In this document: one piece after another, positions 35,888 to 46,300 of the stretch | Numbering within the stretch: the stretch's first letter is position 1 | Layout of the letters: every line of letters starts with the position of its first letter | From: Bordetella trematum | GTDB lineage: Bacteria > Pseudomonadota > Gammaproteobacteria > Burkholderiales > Burkholderiaceae_B | Length of the DNA: 64,000 bases | Reading direction: 5' to 3' | NCBI RefSeq assembly: GCF_900078335.1 | Contig: NZ_FKBR01000035.1 | Location: 171,667 to 235,666 of the forward strand | Notes under the pieces: model-generated | Seen by the model: the letters and a program-made list of their open reading frames with translations, nothing else | Database searches by the model: none | What the model was told of the DNA's origin: nothing | Program-made: the position numbers and the translations under genes

Positions 35888-37257
35888 TGTCGGTCCTGTT
35901 TCGTTTCTCCCTGCTGTTGCCGGCGCTGCTGGCGGGCTGCGGTCTGTTGACCACGCCCTATGAGGCGCCAGAGGTGCGTACGCCGTCGCGTTGGCAGGCG
36001 CCCGAGCCGGCGGCCGCGCCGCAGGGCGTGGCCTGGTGGCGCAACTTCCAGGATCCGGTGCTCGATGGTCTGATCGAAGCGGCGCTGGCCCGCAACAATG
36101 ATCTGGCTGCCGCCGCGCTGCGGGTCCAGCGCGCCCGTCTGCAGGCCGGCCTGGCCCAGGCCGATCTGTATCCGACGCTGTCCGGCAACGTCTCGGCCAG
36201 CCGCAGTCGCAACCTGAGCGGCGAGCGCCGCCACACCCGCAACAATACGACCGAGCTGGCCGCCAGCTGGGAGGTCGACCTGTGGGGCAAGCTGGCGCGC
36301 ACTCGCGATGCCGCCCAATGGGAGGCCGAGGCCACCGGGCAGGATCGCGAGGCTGCCGCCCTAAGCCTGATCGGCACGACCGCCACGCTGTATTGGCAGA
36401 CGGGGTATCTTAATCAGCGCCTGCGCAACAGCGACGAGAGCACGGCCTACGCCCGCCGCACGCTGGAGCTGGTCGAGGTGCAGTATGCCGCCGGCGCCGT
36501 CTCGGGCCTGGAGGTTGCCGAAGCGCGCCAGAATCTGGCCAGCCAGCAGGCGGCACGCACCGATCTGGCGCAGCAGCGGGTCGAGGCCATCAATGGCCTT
36601 GCCATCCTGTTCGACGGCCCGCCCGATCGCATCATGGCGGACCCGCCGCGTCTGCCGGACGGTCCCATTCCGGGCGTACAGGCCGGGCTGCCGGCGCAGT
36701 TGCTGGCGCGTCGCCCCGATCTGCGCGCAGCCGAGGCCCGCCTGCGCGCGGCCCTGGCCCGCAGCGACGCCACGCGCGCCAGCTATTACCCGCCCTTGAC
36801 CCTGACCGGCGCGCTGGGCACCGCCAGCCAGTCGCTGGGCAATCTGCTGGCCAATCCGGTGGCCACCCTCGGCGCGGGGCTGGCGCTGCCCTTTCTGCAA
36901 TGGCAGCAGATGGCGCTCAATATCCGTATTTCGCGCAAGGACTACGAGATCCTGGTCACCGAGTTCCGCCAGACGCTCTATCAGGCCATGGCCGATGTCG
37001 AGAATGCCCTGTCGGCCCGCCAGTACCTGGCCGAGCAGGCATCCTTGCTGCAGCAGGCGCTGGCGGCGGCGCGGCAGGCCGAGCAACTCTATGAAACCCG
37101 TTATCGCGCCGGTGCGGTGGCATTGCGGGTCTGGCTGGATGCCCAGGAGCGGCGCCGGCAGGCCGAAGTGGCGCTCGACGAGAACCAGCTCGCGCGATTG
37201 CGCAACCAGGTCCAGGTCTATCAGGCGCTGGGCGGCGATGCGGTCGTGGGACAATAA
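35884..37257 (+). CDS. Outer-membrane efflux factor lipoprotein (NodT/CusC-type, TolC family)
   Basis: A 457-residue outer-membrane channel of the RND/MacAB-associated type. Lipobox LAGC at residues 16-19; two repeated outer-membrane-efflux-protein domains: first with [39 protein letters not shown] and [13 protein letters not shown], second with [32 protein letters not shown] and LFLQ-like [10 protein letters not shown]. Start at ATG 35884, overlapping the macB stop by four bases (ATGA), so macA-macB-omf is one translationally coupled operon encoding a complete tripartite exporter. An upstream extension of this frame inside macB is a shadow. Confidence 0.94.
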   Translation: MMSVLFRFSLLLPALLAGCGLLTTPYEAPEVRTPSRWQAPEPAAAPQGVAWWRNFQDPVLDGLIEAALARNNDLAAAALRVQRARLQAGLAQADLYPTLSGNVSASRSRNLSGERRHTRNNTTELAASWEVDLWGKLARTRDAAQWEAEATGQDREAAALSLIGTTATLYWQTGYLNQRLRNSDESTAYARRTLELVEVQYAAGAVSGLEVAEARQNLASQQAARTDLAQQRVEAINGLAILFDGPPDRIMADPPRLPDGPIPGVQAGLPAQLLARRPDLRAAEARLRAALARSDATRASYYPPLTLTGALGTASQSLGNLLANPVATLGAGLALPFLQWQQMALNIRISRKDYEILVTEFRQTLYQAMADVENALSARQYLAEQASLLQQALAAARQAEQLYETRYRAGAVALRVWLDAQERRRQAEVALDENQLARLRNQVQVYQALGGDAVVGQ

Positions 37258-37262
37258 CGCCC

Positions 37263-38072
37263 ATGACTGCTTCTCTCGCCTGTGATATCGATGCGGATCG
37301 CCGTTTCGGCGGCCTGTCCCGCCTGTACGGCCCGCAAGGACCCGAGCGCCTGCGCAACGCCCACGTGGCGGTGGCGGGCTTGGGCGGGGTGGGCTCGTGG
37401 GCGGCCGAGGCGCTGGCGCGCTGCGGCGTTGGTGCGCTGACCCTGATCGACCTGGATCACATTGCCGAGTCCAATATCAATCGCCAGATCCACGCCCTGA
37501 CGCCGACGCTGGGCCAGGCCAAGGTCGAGGCCATGGCGCAACGCGTGGCGGCGATCAATCCGGCGTGTCGCCTGCATTGCGTCGATGACTTCGTGTCGCC
37601 CGAGAACGTGGCCGACGTGCTGGGCGATGGCTATGCCATGGTGCTGGATTGCACCGACCAGGCCGCCGCCAAGATCGCCATGGTGCTGCATGCGCGGGCG
37701 CGCGGCATTCCCATGCTGCTGTGCGGGGGGGCGGGCGGGAAAACGGATCCTCTGACCCTGCGCGCGGGCGATCTGTCGCAGTCCCACAATGATGCGCTGC
37801 TGTCCAAATTGCGCAATATCCTGCGCCGCGAGCACGGCTTCCCGCGCGCCAGCGATGCCCATGGCCGGGCGCTCAAGCGCGTGCCGCGCATGGGCGTGCA
37901 GGCCCTGTGGTTCGATCAGCCGGCCATCCTGCCGGCCGCCTGGGCCGGGGGCGGTGACGGCAGCGCACCGCAAGGCCTGTCCTGCGCCGGTTACGGTTCG
38001 GTCGTGACCGTGACGGCGGCCATGGGGCTGGCGGCCGCCAATCAGGCGGTGCAGGCCATTCTCGCGGCCTGA
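37263..38072 (+). CDS. tcdA: tRNA threonylcarbamoyladenosine dehydratase
   Basis: A 269-residue E1-like (ThiF/MoeB/HesA) protein of the TcdA/CsdL type, which uses ATP to turn t6A37 of tRNA into its cyclic form. Starts with RRFGGLSRLYGPQGPERLRNAHVAVAGLGGVGSW (nucleotide-binding GLGGVGS at 39-45), then LIDLDHIAESNINRQIHAL, DCTDQAAAKIAM, GGAGGKTDPLTLRAGDLSQSHNDALLSKLR, and GYGSVVTVTAAMGLAAAN at the end. Five bases after the efflux factor stop, probably read through from macAB. Functionally linked to tsaE at 8.1 kb (same modification). The LysR gene converges 5 bases downstream. Confidence 0.93.
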   Translation: MTASLACDIDADRRFGGLSRLYGPQGPERLRNAHVAVAGLGGVGSWAAEALARCGVGALTLIDLDHIAESNINRQIHALTPTLGQAKVEAMAQRVAAINPACRLHCVDDFVSPENVADVLGDGYAMVLDCTDQAAAKIAMVLHARARGIPMLLCGGAGGKTDPLTLRAGDLSQSHNDALLSKLRNILRREHGFPRASDAHGRALKRVPRMGVQALWFDQPAILPAAWAGGGDGSAPQGLSCAGYGSVVTVTAAMGLAAANQAVQAILAA

Positions 38073-38077
38073 GCGCC

Positions 38078-38989
38078 TCAGGCTGGCGGCAGGCGCGCCA
38101 CCTGCGACAGCCGCTCACAGACGAATTCGACGAACTCGCGCGCCAGCGGCGGCAGGGTGCGGCCCTGCAGCGTCACCACCTGCATGCTGCGCTGGCGCAT
38201 CTCGGGGTTGGTGATCGGCAGCAGGGTCAGGCCGGCGCCCTCCAACAGGTCCATCACGGCCAGGTAGCCTGACAGCAGCACGATGTCGCTGCCGGGCAGC
38301 ATGGGCAGGAAGACGGCCGACTGGTTGGCTACGTAGGCCGGTTCGATATGCAAGCCGGCGTTGGCGCAGGCGGCATCGAACAGTTGTCGGGCGGTCGTGC
38401 CGGGGTCGCTGACCGACAGCGGCCAGCGCGCCAGGTCGCGCATGGCCACGCTGCGGCGCCCGGCCAGCGGGTGATGACGGCACATCATGGCGCACACAGG
38501 GGCCCGCCCCAGGAACTCCGTTTTCAGACGCTCATCCTGGGCCGTGGTGTAGCGCAGCGCCAGGTGCACCAGGCCTTCCAGCGCCAGGCGGTTGACCTCG
38601 TCGGGATGCTGCACTTTCAGATGAAAGCGCGCCTCGGGATGGCGACGTCGGAAGTCGGCCATGCAGGCGGGCAGGAAACGATGGGCAAAGCCCTCCGTAC
38701 TGGCCAGCGTGATGGTCACGTCGCCCTGCTGCTGGCGTTCCCGGATGGCGGCGATGACGCGCTCGGCCTCCAGGGCGGCCAGGTTGGCGTAGGCGGCCAG
38801 TTGCTGGCCGGCGTGGCTGAGCACCATGCCGCGCGCCTGGCGCTCGAACAGCGGCGCGCCCACGGCATCCTCCAGCTTGGCGATCTGGCGGCTGATGGCC
38901 GAGGCCGCGACATGGCTGGCCTGCGCGGCCGAGGCGATCGATCCGTGTTGCGCGACATCGAGGAAGTACTTCAGGCTCAGCGACAGCAT
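38078..38989 (-). CDS. LysR-family transcriptional regulator
   Basis: A 303-residue LTTR: HTH at residues 3-60 (LSLKYFLDVAQHGSIASAAQASHVAASAISRQIAKLED, then GAPLFERQARGMVLSHAGQQL), effector domain from about 92 (VTITLASTEGFAHRFLPACMADFRRRHP). The HTH part resembles regulators of the nac/cbl or NtdC-like branch but I cannot name it. Divergent from the M20 peptidase/Bug operon that starts at 39105, with 115 bases between them, so likely its regulator. Start ATG 38989. Confidence 0.9.
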   Translation of the reverse strand: MLSLSLKYFLDVAQHGSIASAAQASHVAASAISRQIAKLEDAVGAPLFERQARGMVLSHAGQQLAAYANLAALEAERVIAAIRERQQQGDVTITLASTEGFAHRFLPACMADFRRRHPEARFHLKVQHPDEVNRLALEGLVHLALRYTTAQDERLKTEFLGRAPVCAMMCRHHPLAGRRSVAMRDLARWPLSVSDPGTTARQLFDAACANAGLHIEPAYVANQSAVFLPMLPGSDIVLLSGYLAVMDLLEGAGLTLLPITNPEMRQRSMQVVTLQGRTLPPLAREFVEFVCERLSQVARLPPA

Positions 38990-39104
38990 CCGGGTTCTTC
39001 AAGGGTGTGCCAAATAGGCAATGGTTGTATGTCAATTTGCTAATTGTGGCAATGCATGGGGCGTAATACTGTTGTGCCTGTTTCTTTTCCCCCTTGAGAC
39101 AGAC

Positions 39105-40511
39105 GTGACCCGAGAACAAGCCCTGGCCTATGCCGCCAGTGAATTCGACAACGGCGGGCTGCAGGCAGTGCTGGCCCGCCGCGTGGCCCATCCCACCGAA
39201 AGCGAAGTGCCTGCCCAGGCGCCGGCCCAGCACGCCTACCTGAACCAGGAACTGGTCCCGGCGTTGCGCGAGATGGGGTTCTCCTGTGACATCCATGCCA
39301 ATCCTGCCGGCGTCGACCTGCCCATCCTGGTGGCGCGCCGCATCGAAGATCCGGCCTTGCCGACGGTGCTGCTGTACGGGCATGGCGACGTGGTGCGCGG
39401 CAATGCCGAGCGCTGGGCCGGGGGACGCGATCCCTGGCGGCTGCAGATCGAGGGCGACCGCTGGTATGGCCGTGGCACGGCCGACAACAAGGGGCAGCAC
39501 ACGATCAACCTGATGGCGCTGGCCCAGGTGCTGCGCGCCCGGCAAGGCCGGCTCGGCTTCAATGCCACCTGGCTCATCGAAACCGGCGAAGAGGCCGGTT
39601 CGCCGGGCTTGGCCTCCTTCTGCGAGGCGCAGCGTGACCTGCTGGCCGCCGATGTCTTTCTGGCCAGCGACGGCCCGCGCCTGAACGCGAGGCGTCCGAC
39701 CCTGTTCATGGGGTCGCGCGGGGCGGTCAATTTCGAGCTGCGCCTGCACGCGCGCGAGCGTGCCTATCATTCGGGCAATTGGGGCGGTCTGCTGTCCAAT
39801 CCGGCCATCGTGCTGTCGCATGCCATCGCCAGCCTGGTCGATGCGCGCGGGCGCATCCAGGTCGAAGGCCTGCGCCCGCCACCCATTCCGGGGCCGGTAT
39901 TGCAGGCCCTGGAGAGCCTGGAGGTCGGCGGCGGCGAAGATGATCCGGCGATCGACGCCGGCTGGGGCGAGCCGGGCCTGAGCGGCCCGCAGAAGGTGTT
40001 CGGCTGGAACAGCCTGGATGTCCTGACCTTCGGCGCCGGCGATCCGGCCAAGCCGGTCAATGCGATTCCGGGCCAGGCGTCGGCCTGGTGCCAGCTGCGT
40101 TTCGTGGTCGGCACCGATTGGCGCAATCTGGGCGATCACGTGCGCAGGCACTTGCGCGAGGCGGGCTTTGGCGATGTCGAAGTGACCGTCGGCATGCAGG
40201 CGGGCGCCACGCGCCTGTCGCCCGACAATCCCTGGGTTGTCTGGGCTGCCGAATCGCTGCGGCGCTCTACCGGCCAGTCGCCGGCGCTGCTGCCCAACCT
40301 GGGCGGTTCGCTGCCCAACGATATCTTTGCCGATCTGCTGGGTCTGCCCACCCTTTGGGTGCCGCACTCGTATCCGGCTTGCGCCCAGCATGCGCCCAAT
40401 GAACATCTGCTGGGCAGCGTGGCCCGGGAAGGCCTGTCCATCATGGCCGGATTGTTCTGGGACCTGGGCGAACAGGGCTGCGCGCTGCGCGCAGCCTGCG
40501 CGAATTCCTGA
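39105..40511 (+). CDS. M20-family metallopeptidase/deacylase
   Basis: A 468-residue dizinc hydrolase of the M20 (ArgE/DapE/carnosinase/carboxypeptidase) family. Predicted metal ligands: H93 and D95 (LLYGHGDVV), D127 (RGTADNKGQH), E162/E163 (ETGEEAGS), D-containing LASDGPRLNA, and a late H (PNEHL). The dimerisation insert is present (FGWNSLDVLTFGAG; NAIPGQASAWCQLRFVVG). Start chosen as GTG 39105; the frame extends to 39021 but that part is hydrophobic and overlaps the promoter. Substrates are dipeptides or N-acyl amino acids. Followed after 15 bases by a Bug protein, suggesting uptake and hydrolysis of one compound. Confidence 0.9.
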   Translation: MTREQALAYAASEFDNGGLQAVLARRVAHPTESEVPAQAPAQHAYLNQELVPALREMGFSCDIHANPAGVDLPILVARRIEDPALPTVLLYGHGDVVRGNAERWAGGRDPWRLQIEGDRWYGRGTADNKGQHTINLMALAQVLRARQGRLGFNATWLIETGEEAGSPGLASFCEAQRDLLAADVFLASDGPRLNARRPTLFMGSRGAVNFELRLHARERAYHSGNWGGLLSNPAIVLSHAIASLVDARGRIQVEGLRPPPIPGPVLQALESLEVGGGEDDPAIDAGWGEPGLSGPQKVFGWNSLDVLTFGAGDPAKPVNAIPGQASAWCQLRFVVGTDWRNLGDHVRRHLREAGFGDVEVTVGMQAGATRLSPDNPWVVWAAESLRRSTGQSPALLPNLGGSLPNDIFADLLGLPTLWVPHSYPACAQHAPNEHLLGSVAREGLSIMAGLFWDLGEQGCALRAACANS

Positions 40512-40526
40512 TTCTGGAGTGTCCTG

Positions 40527-41501
40527 ATGATTCCCCGAGTTTTCACGGCGGCGCTGGCCGCCACGTTGCTGGCCGGTGCGGGCGCCGTCCACGCCGCCTA
40601 TCCGGAGCAACCGATCAAGCTGGTGGTGCCCTTCACGCCGGGAGGCGCGACAGATTCGGTGGCCCGCTTGCTGGCCAACCGGCTGGCTCCCAAGCTGGGT
40701 CAGCCGGTCATTGTCGAGAACCGGCCGGGGGCCTCGACCGTGATCGGCGCCGAGGCCGTGGCCCGCGCCAAGCCGGATGGCTACACGCTGATGGTCTCCG
40801 GCAGCACCACCTATACCGTATTGCCGGCGCTCAAATCGAGCCTGCCCTATGATCCGCTCACCAGCTTCAGCCACGTGGGCATCATTGCCCTGGCGCCGCT
40901 GGTGCTGCTGGCCCGGAATGATCTGCCGGCGCAGGATCTGCAACAGGCGGCCGGGCTGGCGCAGCGCGAGAGCGCCAATGGCGGGCTGATGTACGGCACG
41001 TTCGGGCCCGGTTCGGCGCCCCACCTGGCCGGGGTGATGTTTGCCGAGGCGGCCGGTGCCGACATGACGCCCGTGCCCTACAAGGGCAGCGCGCCCATGG
41101 TGACGGCATTGATCGGCGGCGAGATCGCGCTGGGCGTGGACACGGTGTCCTCGGCCGCGCCTCAGGCGCGCGCCGGCAAAGTGCGCGCCCTGGCCGTCAG
41201 CGGCAAGCACCGCGTGCCGCAGTTGCCGGACGTGCCGACCTTTACCGAGGCCGGCATGCCGTCGGTGGATCTGGTGGGTTGGTATGCGATGGTGGCGCCA
41301 GCGGGCACGCCCGAGCCGGTGATGGAGAAGCTGTCGCAAGCCTTGCGCGAAGTGATGGCCGATGAGCAGGTGCGCAAGTCGGTCGGAGACCTCGCGCTGG
41401 AGCCGGTGTTCATGCCCGGCCCGGCCTTTCGTGAGCAGATGGAAAGCGAGATCCGGGATTTTCGCGCGATTGGCGAGCGCGCCCAGATCTCGCTGGATTG
41501 A
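40527..41501 (+). CDS. Bug/TctC-family periplasmic solute-binding protein
   Basis: A 324-residue binding protein with signal peptide to about residue 23 (GAGAVHAAYP), then YPEQPIKLVVPFTPGGATDSVARLLANRL, VENRPGASTVIGAEAVARAKPDGYTL, GTFGPGSAPHLAGVMF, VPYKGSAPMVTALIGGEIALGVD and YAMVAPAGTPEPVMEKL. A GGAG lies just before the ATG. Second gene of the operon with the M20 peptidase. The fourth of four such proteins in the window, none with TctA/TctB genes beside it. Confidence 0.93.
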   Translation: MIPRVFTAALAATLLAGAGAVHAAYPEQPIKLVVPFTPGGATDSVARLLANRLAPKLGQPVIVENRPGASTVIGAEAVARAKPDGYTLMVSGSTTYTVLPALKSSLPYDPLTSFSHVGIIALAPLVLLARNDLPAQDLQQAAGLAQRESANGGLMYGTFGPGSAPHLAGVMFAEAAGADMTPVPYKGSAPMVTALIGGEIALGVDTVSSAAPQARAGKVRALAVSGKHRVPQLPDVPTFTEAGMPSVDLVGWYAMVAPAGTPEPVMEKLSQALREVMADEQVRKSVGDLALEPVFMPGPAFREQMESEIRDFRAIGERAQISLD

Positions 41502-41519
41502 CGCCTGGCTTCAGGCGTC
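41500..41519. terminator. Bidirectional hairpin between convergent Bug and pabC-like genes
   Basis: GACGCCTG (41500-41507) and CAGGCGTC (41512-41519) pair around a four-base loop, overlapping both stop codons. Short stem without a T-run; weak terminator at best. Confidence 0.45.
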
Positions 41520-42143
41520 GTGAAGCTGCACGTCGAACCAGCCGCGCAGCGCGTTCGACAGCCGGATGCCCTGCGCTTCGCGCAGGTCGTCCAGCGTCAG
41601 CACGCGCTCGCGCACCAGGCCCTCGTCGAGCAAGGCGGCGCGCTGCACGCCGGGCAGCAGCCCGGACTCGACAGGCGGGGTGTACCAATGGCCGCGCAAC
41701 CTGAGATAAAGGTTGCTGCGGCTGCCCTCGCACAGTTCGCCGCGGGCGTTGAAGAACACCATGTCGAAAATCCGCGGGTGCGATGGCAGCCAGCTCATGG
41801 CCTTGGCGTACCAGGGACGATGGGTGGTCTTGTAGCGCAGCAGCGGCTCGCTGTCGTCGAGCGTGTCGGGCGCCAGCAGGATCTCCTGGGGTTGGGGCAG
41901 CGCCGGCAGTGGCGCGCTTTCCAGCGTGATCTCGCCTGATCGCTGCAGCAGCAGGCGCAGCCGCTGCGGGCCGGGGCCGGGCAGACAGGCTGCCGTGGTG
42001 AGCAATTGCCCTTCGATGACGGCGATGTCGCAGTGATAGCCCAGATCGCTGGCCGAGGCCGCGAGACGGGTCAGGTGGCGGCCCAGCAGGGGCATTTCGC
42101 GTTCGGCAGTGACCAGCAGGGTTTCGATCAGCTCGGGGGCCAT
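41511..42143 (-). CDS. Aminodeoxychorismate lyase-like (PabC-type, class IV aminotransferase fold)
   Basis: A 210-residue PLP-fold protein that in its family turns 4-amino-4-deoxychorismate into p-aminobenzoate and pyruvate for folate synthesis. Seen: ELIETLLVTAEREMPLLGRHLTRLAASA at the start, RYKTTHRPWYAKAM with the expected PLP lysine, DMVFFNARGELCEGSRSNLYLR and SGLLPGVQRAALL. It is shorter than stand-alone PabC (about 270) because the N-terminal part is reduced, as in the PabC-like domain fused to PabB in many bacteria. AAGGAA lies five bases upstream. It follows pabB by 56 bases on the same strand, which supports the role. Confidence 0.88.
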   Translation of the reverse strand: MAPELIETLLVTAEREMPLLGRHLTRLAASASDLGYHCDIAVIEGQLLTTAACLPGPGPQRLRLLLQRSGEITLESAPLPALPQPQEILLAPDTLDDSEPLLRYKTTHRPWYAKAMSWLPSHPRIFDMVFFNARGELCEGSRSNLYLRLRGHWYTPPVESGLLPGVQRAALLDEGLVRERVLTLDDLREAQGIRLSNALRGWFDVQLHDA

Positions 42144-42199
42144 GGGTATTCCTTGGTGGCGGCAGGGATATCGACCGGAAAATCAGCCTTGCGCAGGCC

Positions 42200-43321
42200 C
42201 TAGCGGCTCAGGATGCGAGCCTTCCAGTGGCACTCCTGCCACTCTAGCGCGGGGTCGGAGTCATGGACAATCCCTCCGCCCACGTTATAGATGCCCCGGC
42301 CGTCCTGGCCCAGCACCAGGGTGCGGATGGCGACATTGAGAGAGAAGTCGCCGTCCGGCGCCAGCCAGCCCAGGCTGCCGCAATACAGCCCGCGCGGCGC
42401 GATCTCGCGTTCACGGATGCGGCGCATGGCGGCGATCTTGGGTGCGCCGGTGATCGAGCCGCAGGGGAACAGGGCCGCGAGGACCTCGGCCAGCGTGGCC
42501 TCGGGCGCCTCGGCGCTGATGGTCGAGGTGAGCGTCCAGACGGTGGGGTACTGTTCCAGCGAAAAAAGGGCGTCGACCGTGACGCTGCCGGGCCGGGCCA
42601 GGCGGCCGAGATCGTTGCGCAGCAGATCGACGATCATCAGGTTTTCTGCGCGGTCCTTGTCGCTGTCGAGCAATTGCTGGCCCAGACGCCGGTCTTCGAC
42701 GGGATCGGCCGAGCGCGGCGCGGTGCCCTTCATGGGGCGGGTCACGAGCCGGCTGCCCTGGCGCGCCACGAACAGCTCCGGCGAGAAGGACAGCACGCTG
42801 CGCGATCCATCCTGCAGGAACGCGGCGTGGCCGACCGGGTGCCGGGCAGCCAGGCGCCGATAGAGGGCCGCCGGTTCGCCCTCGATGTGCACGTCCAGGG
42901 GTTGGGTGTAGTTGATCTGGTAGAACTCGCCATTGCCGATGCCCTGGCGGATGGCTTCGATTTCCTGGCAATAGTCGCTTTCCGGCAGGCGCGCGCTGAC
43001 CGACAGCACGCGTGCGGTCTCGTCGCCTGGCTGCGCCGCCCAGGGCGCGCGGATTTCCGCCCGGGCGAAGGCCAGCGCCGTCAGGCGCGGCGCCTGATCG
43101 GTGCGCGGCGCAAGCGCCGGGCCTTGGGCGGCCTCGGGCAGCAGCCATTCACCGAGTTCATAGTCCAGCAGCAGGGCGACCCAATGCCCGGCGCGTCGCG
43201 CGGCGTCGATCTGCGCCCAGGCCTGGGGCAGCATCCCGGGCGAAGTGGCCTCGATGCGCGCCCGCAGGTCCCACAGGCGGCGGGCGCGCCCGGCCAGGCG
43301 ATCTTCAAACCAGCATTCCAT
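42200..43321 (-). CDS. pabB: Aminodeoxychorismate synthase component I
   Basis: A 373-residue chorismate-utilising enzyme that aminates chorismate to 4-amino-4-deoxychorismate with ammonia from PabA. Conserved blocks: YCQEIEAIRQGIGNGEFYQINYTQPL, SFSPELFVARQGSRLVTRPMKGTAPR, DRAENLMIVDLLRNDLGR, FPCGSITGAPKIAAMRRIRERE and YCGSLGWLAPDGDFSLNVAIRTLVL. The PIKGT-like element reads PMKGT, fitting PabB or other para-type enzymes. The N-terminal region is short (about 100 residues before the catalytic core). Seven bases downstream of uvrA and upstream of the pabC-like gene: an uvrA-pabB-pabC-like transcript. PabA is not in the window. Confidence 0.93.
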   Translation of the reverse strand: MECWFEDRLAGRARRLWDLRARIEATSPGMLPQAWAQIDAARRAGHWVALLLDYELGEWLLPEAAQGPALAPRTDQAPRLTALAFARAEIRAPWAAQPGDETARVLSVSARLPESDYCQEIEAIRQGIGNGEFYQINYTQPLDVHIEGEPAALYRRLAARHPVGHAAFLQDGSRSVLSFSPELFVARQGSRLVTRPMKGTAPRSADPVEDRRLGQQLLDSDKDRAENLMIVDLLRNDLGRLARPGSVTVDALFSLEQYPTVWTLTSTISAEAPEATLAEVLAALFPCGSITGAPKIAAMRRIREREIAPRGLYCGSLGWLAPDGDFSLNVAIRTLVLGQDGRGIYNVGGGIVHDSDPALEWQECHWKARILSR

Positions 43322-43327
43322 GTTTCA

Positions 43328-46300
43328 TCAGGATCGGAGGAACTCGGCGAGCACCTGCCCCGTGTGGGAGCGCTCGCGCAGGTCCATGACATGTTCCGGA
43401 GGGCCTTCGGCCACCAGCTGGCCGCCGCCCGTCCCGCCTTCGGGACCGAGGTCCAGCAGCCAGTCGGCTTCGGCGATGACGTCCAGATTATGCTCGATCA
43501 CGACCACCGTGTTGCCGGCTTCGACCAGACGGTGCAGCACATGGATGAGTTTTTCCACGTCCGCCATGGACAGGCCAACGGTGGGCTCGTCCAGGACGTA
43601 GAGCGTATGGGGCAGGCGCGAGGCCCGGCCGCTGCGGATCAGGCCATCCGTCAGACGGGCCTTGGCCAGTTCGGTCACCAGCTTGATGCGCTGCGCTTCG
43701 CCGCCGGACAACGTGGGTGAAGGCTGGCCCAGCGTCAGGTAGCCCAGGCCGACGTCCTGCATCAATTGCAGGGGCCGGTGGATCTTGGGGTGGGCGGCAA
43801 AATACGCCAGGGCGTCGTCGACCTCCAGCGAAAGCACTTCGCCGGCATTCTTGCCGCGCATCTGCACGCTCAGGGTGTCGGCATTGAAGCGCGCGCCATT
43901 GCAGGCGTCGCAGGGCACCTTCACGTCGGGCAGGAAGCTCATCTCGATGGTGCGCATGCCCTGGCCTTCGCAGATGGGGCAGCGGCCGTCGCCCGTATTG
44001 AAGGAAAAACGCGCCGCGCCCCAGCCGCGCATGCGGGCTTCGCGGGTGTCGGCAAACTGCTTGCGTACATCGTCCCAGAACCCGACATAGGTGGCCGGGC
44101 AGGAGCGCGGCGTCTTGCCGATGGGGGTCTGGTCGACCTCCAGCACGCGGTCGATGGCTTCCCAGCCCTCGATGCGCGCGCAGCCGACCCACTGGCCCGG
44201 TTCGCGGGCCGAGACCACGCGGCTCAGGTTGTCCAGCAGCACCTCGCGCGCCAGCGTGGACTTGCCGGAACCGGACACCCCGGTCACGACAGTCAGCCTG
44301 CCGACCGGCAGGCTGGCATTGACGTTGCCCAGGTTGTGCAGGTGCGCGGCCTTGATGCGCAGCATCGGGGTGTCCGCGTCCACGGCGCGGCGTGCGCCAT
44401 GCACGGGGTGGGCGAGCGGCCGGGCCAGATAGCGCCCGGTGACGGACTCGGGCGCGGCGATCAGATCCTGAGCCGTGCCCTGGGCCACCACGCGCCCGCC
44501 GCGCACGCCTGCGCCAGGGCCGATGTCGATGATGTGCGAGGCGCGCCGGATGGTGTCGTCATCGTGCTCGACCACCACCAGGGTGTTGCCATTGCCCTCC
44601 AGGCGCGCCAGGGCGTCCAGCAGGATGCGGTTGTCGCGCGGGTGCAGCCCGATGGTCGGCTCGTCCAGCACGTAGCACACGCCCTGCAGGTTGGAGCCCA
44701 GCTGTGCGGCCAGTCGGATGCGTTGCGCCTCGCCGCCGGACAGGGTGGGGGCGGCGCGATCCAGGGCCAGGTAGTTCAGGCCCACTTCCTGCATGAAGTT
44801 CAGGCGGCCGCGGATCTCGGTCAGGATGTCGCGCGCGATGTCGCCTTCGCGCCCGCGCAGCACCAGCCCGGTGAAGAAGCTGTGCGCCTCTGAGACCGGC
44901 AGGCTGGCCAGCTCGGCGATCGAGCGTTCGCGCCAGCGTACAGCCAACGCTACCCGGTTCAGGCGCTGGCCGTGGCAGACGCCGCAGGCCTGGGCCTCGC
45001 CTTCGTACCAGGCGTTCCAGGCGGTTTCCTCGCCGGTCTGTTCGGCATCGAACCCCTGCAGTTGCAAGCCTGTGCCGAAGCAGCCGGTGCACCAGCCATG
45101 CTTGGAGTTGTAGGAGAACAGGCGCGGATCCGGTTCCGGGAAACTGATGCCGCAAGAGGGGCAGGCGCGCTTGACCGAGAAGTGCTGTTGCTGCGGCGCA
45201 GGGTTCAGGCCCGCAGCGCGGCGCTCGGGCGTGTCGCCGTCAGCGCCCGGGGTGAGATCCCAGAGGATGCTCATCACGCCCTGGCCGTGTTCGAGTGCAC
45301 TGCGTACCGCCTCGCGCAGGCCGGCTTCGTTGGCCGGATCGACCACCAGGTCGGCCACCGGCAGTTCGATGGTGTGTTCCTTGTAGCGGTCCAGGCGCGG
45401 CCAGGGGCTCACGGGGATGAAGTCGCCGTCCACGCGCAGATGGGTATAGCCCTTGGCGCCGGCCCATTTGGCAAGATCGGTGTAATAGCCCTTGCGCGCC
45501 GTCACCAGCGGGGCCAGCAGCCCCAGATGCCGGCCGGCGTGCTCGCGCAGCAGGCGGGCGACGATCTGTTCGGTGTTCTGCGGCTCGACCGGCACCTGGC
45601 AATCGGGGCAGAACTGCGTGCCCAGCTTGACGTACAGCAGGCGCAGAAAGTGATGGATCTCGGTCATCGTGGCCACGGTGGACTTGCGTCCGCCGCGGCT
45701 GGTGCGCTGTTCGATGGCCACGGTCGGCGGGATGCCGAAGATGGCGTCCACGTCGGGCTTGCCGGCCGGTTGCACGATGGCCCGGGCGTAGGCGTTGAGC
45801 GATTCGAGATAGCGGCGCTGCCCCTCGTTGAACAGGATGTCGAAGGCCAGGGTGGACTTGCCCGAGCCGGACACGCCGGTGATGACCGTGAAGGTGTCGC
45901 GCGGGATCTCGACGCTGACGTTCTTCAGGTTGTGCTCGCGGGCGTTGCGGATCTCGATGGCCTGCTGACGGCGCTGGCGCATGAGCGACTGCAGCGGCGT
46001 GCCGGCCTCATAGGCCGGCCCGGGTTCGGCCAGCGCCACGCTTTCGGTGGGCAGGATGCTGTCTTCGTAATCGCGCAGGGCCTGGCCGGTGTAGGAGCGC
46101 GGGGTGGCCATCAGGTCTTGCGGCGTGCCCACGCCGACCACCTCGCCGCCGGCGTCGCCGCCGTCCGGCCCCAGGTCGATCAGCCAGTCTGCCGCCCGTA
46201 TCACGTCCAGGTTGTGCTCGATCACCAGCAGGGTGTGCCCGGCGGCCAGCAGCTTGCGGAAGGCGCGCATCAGGCGCGCCACGTCATCGAAGTGCAGGCC

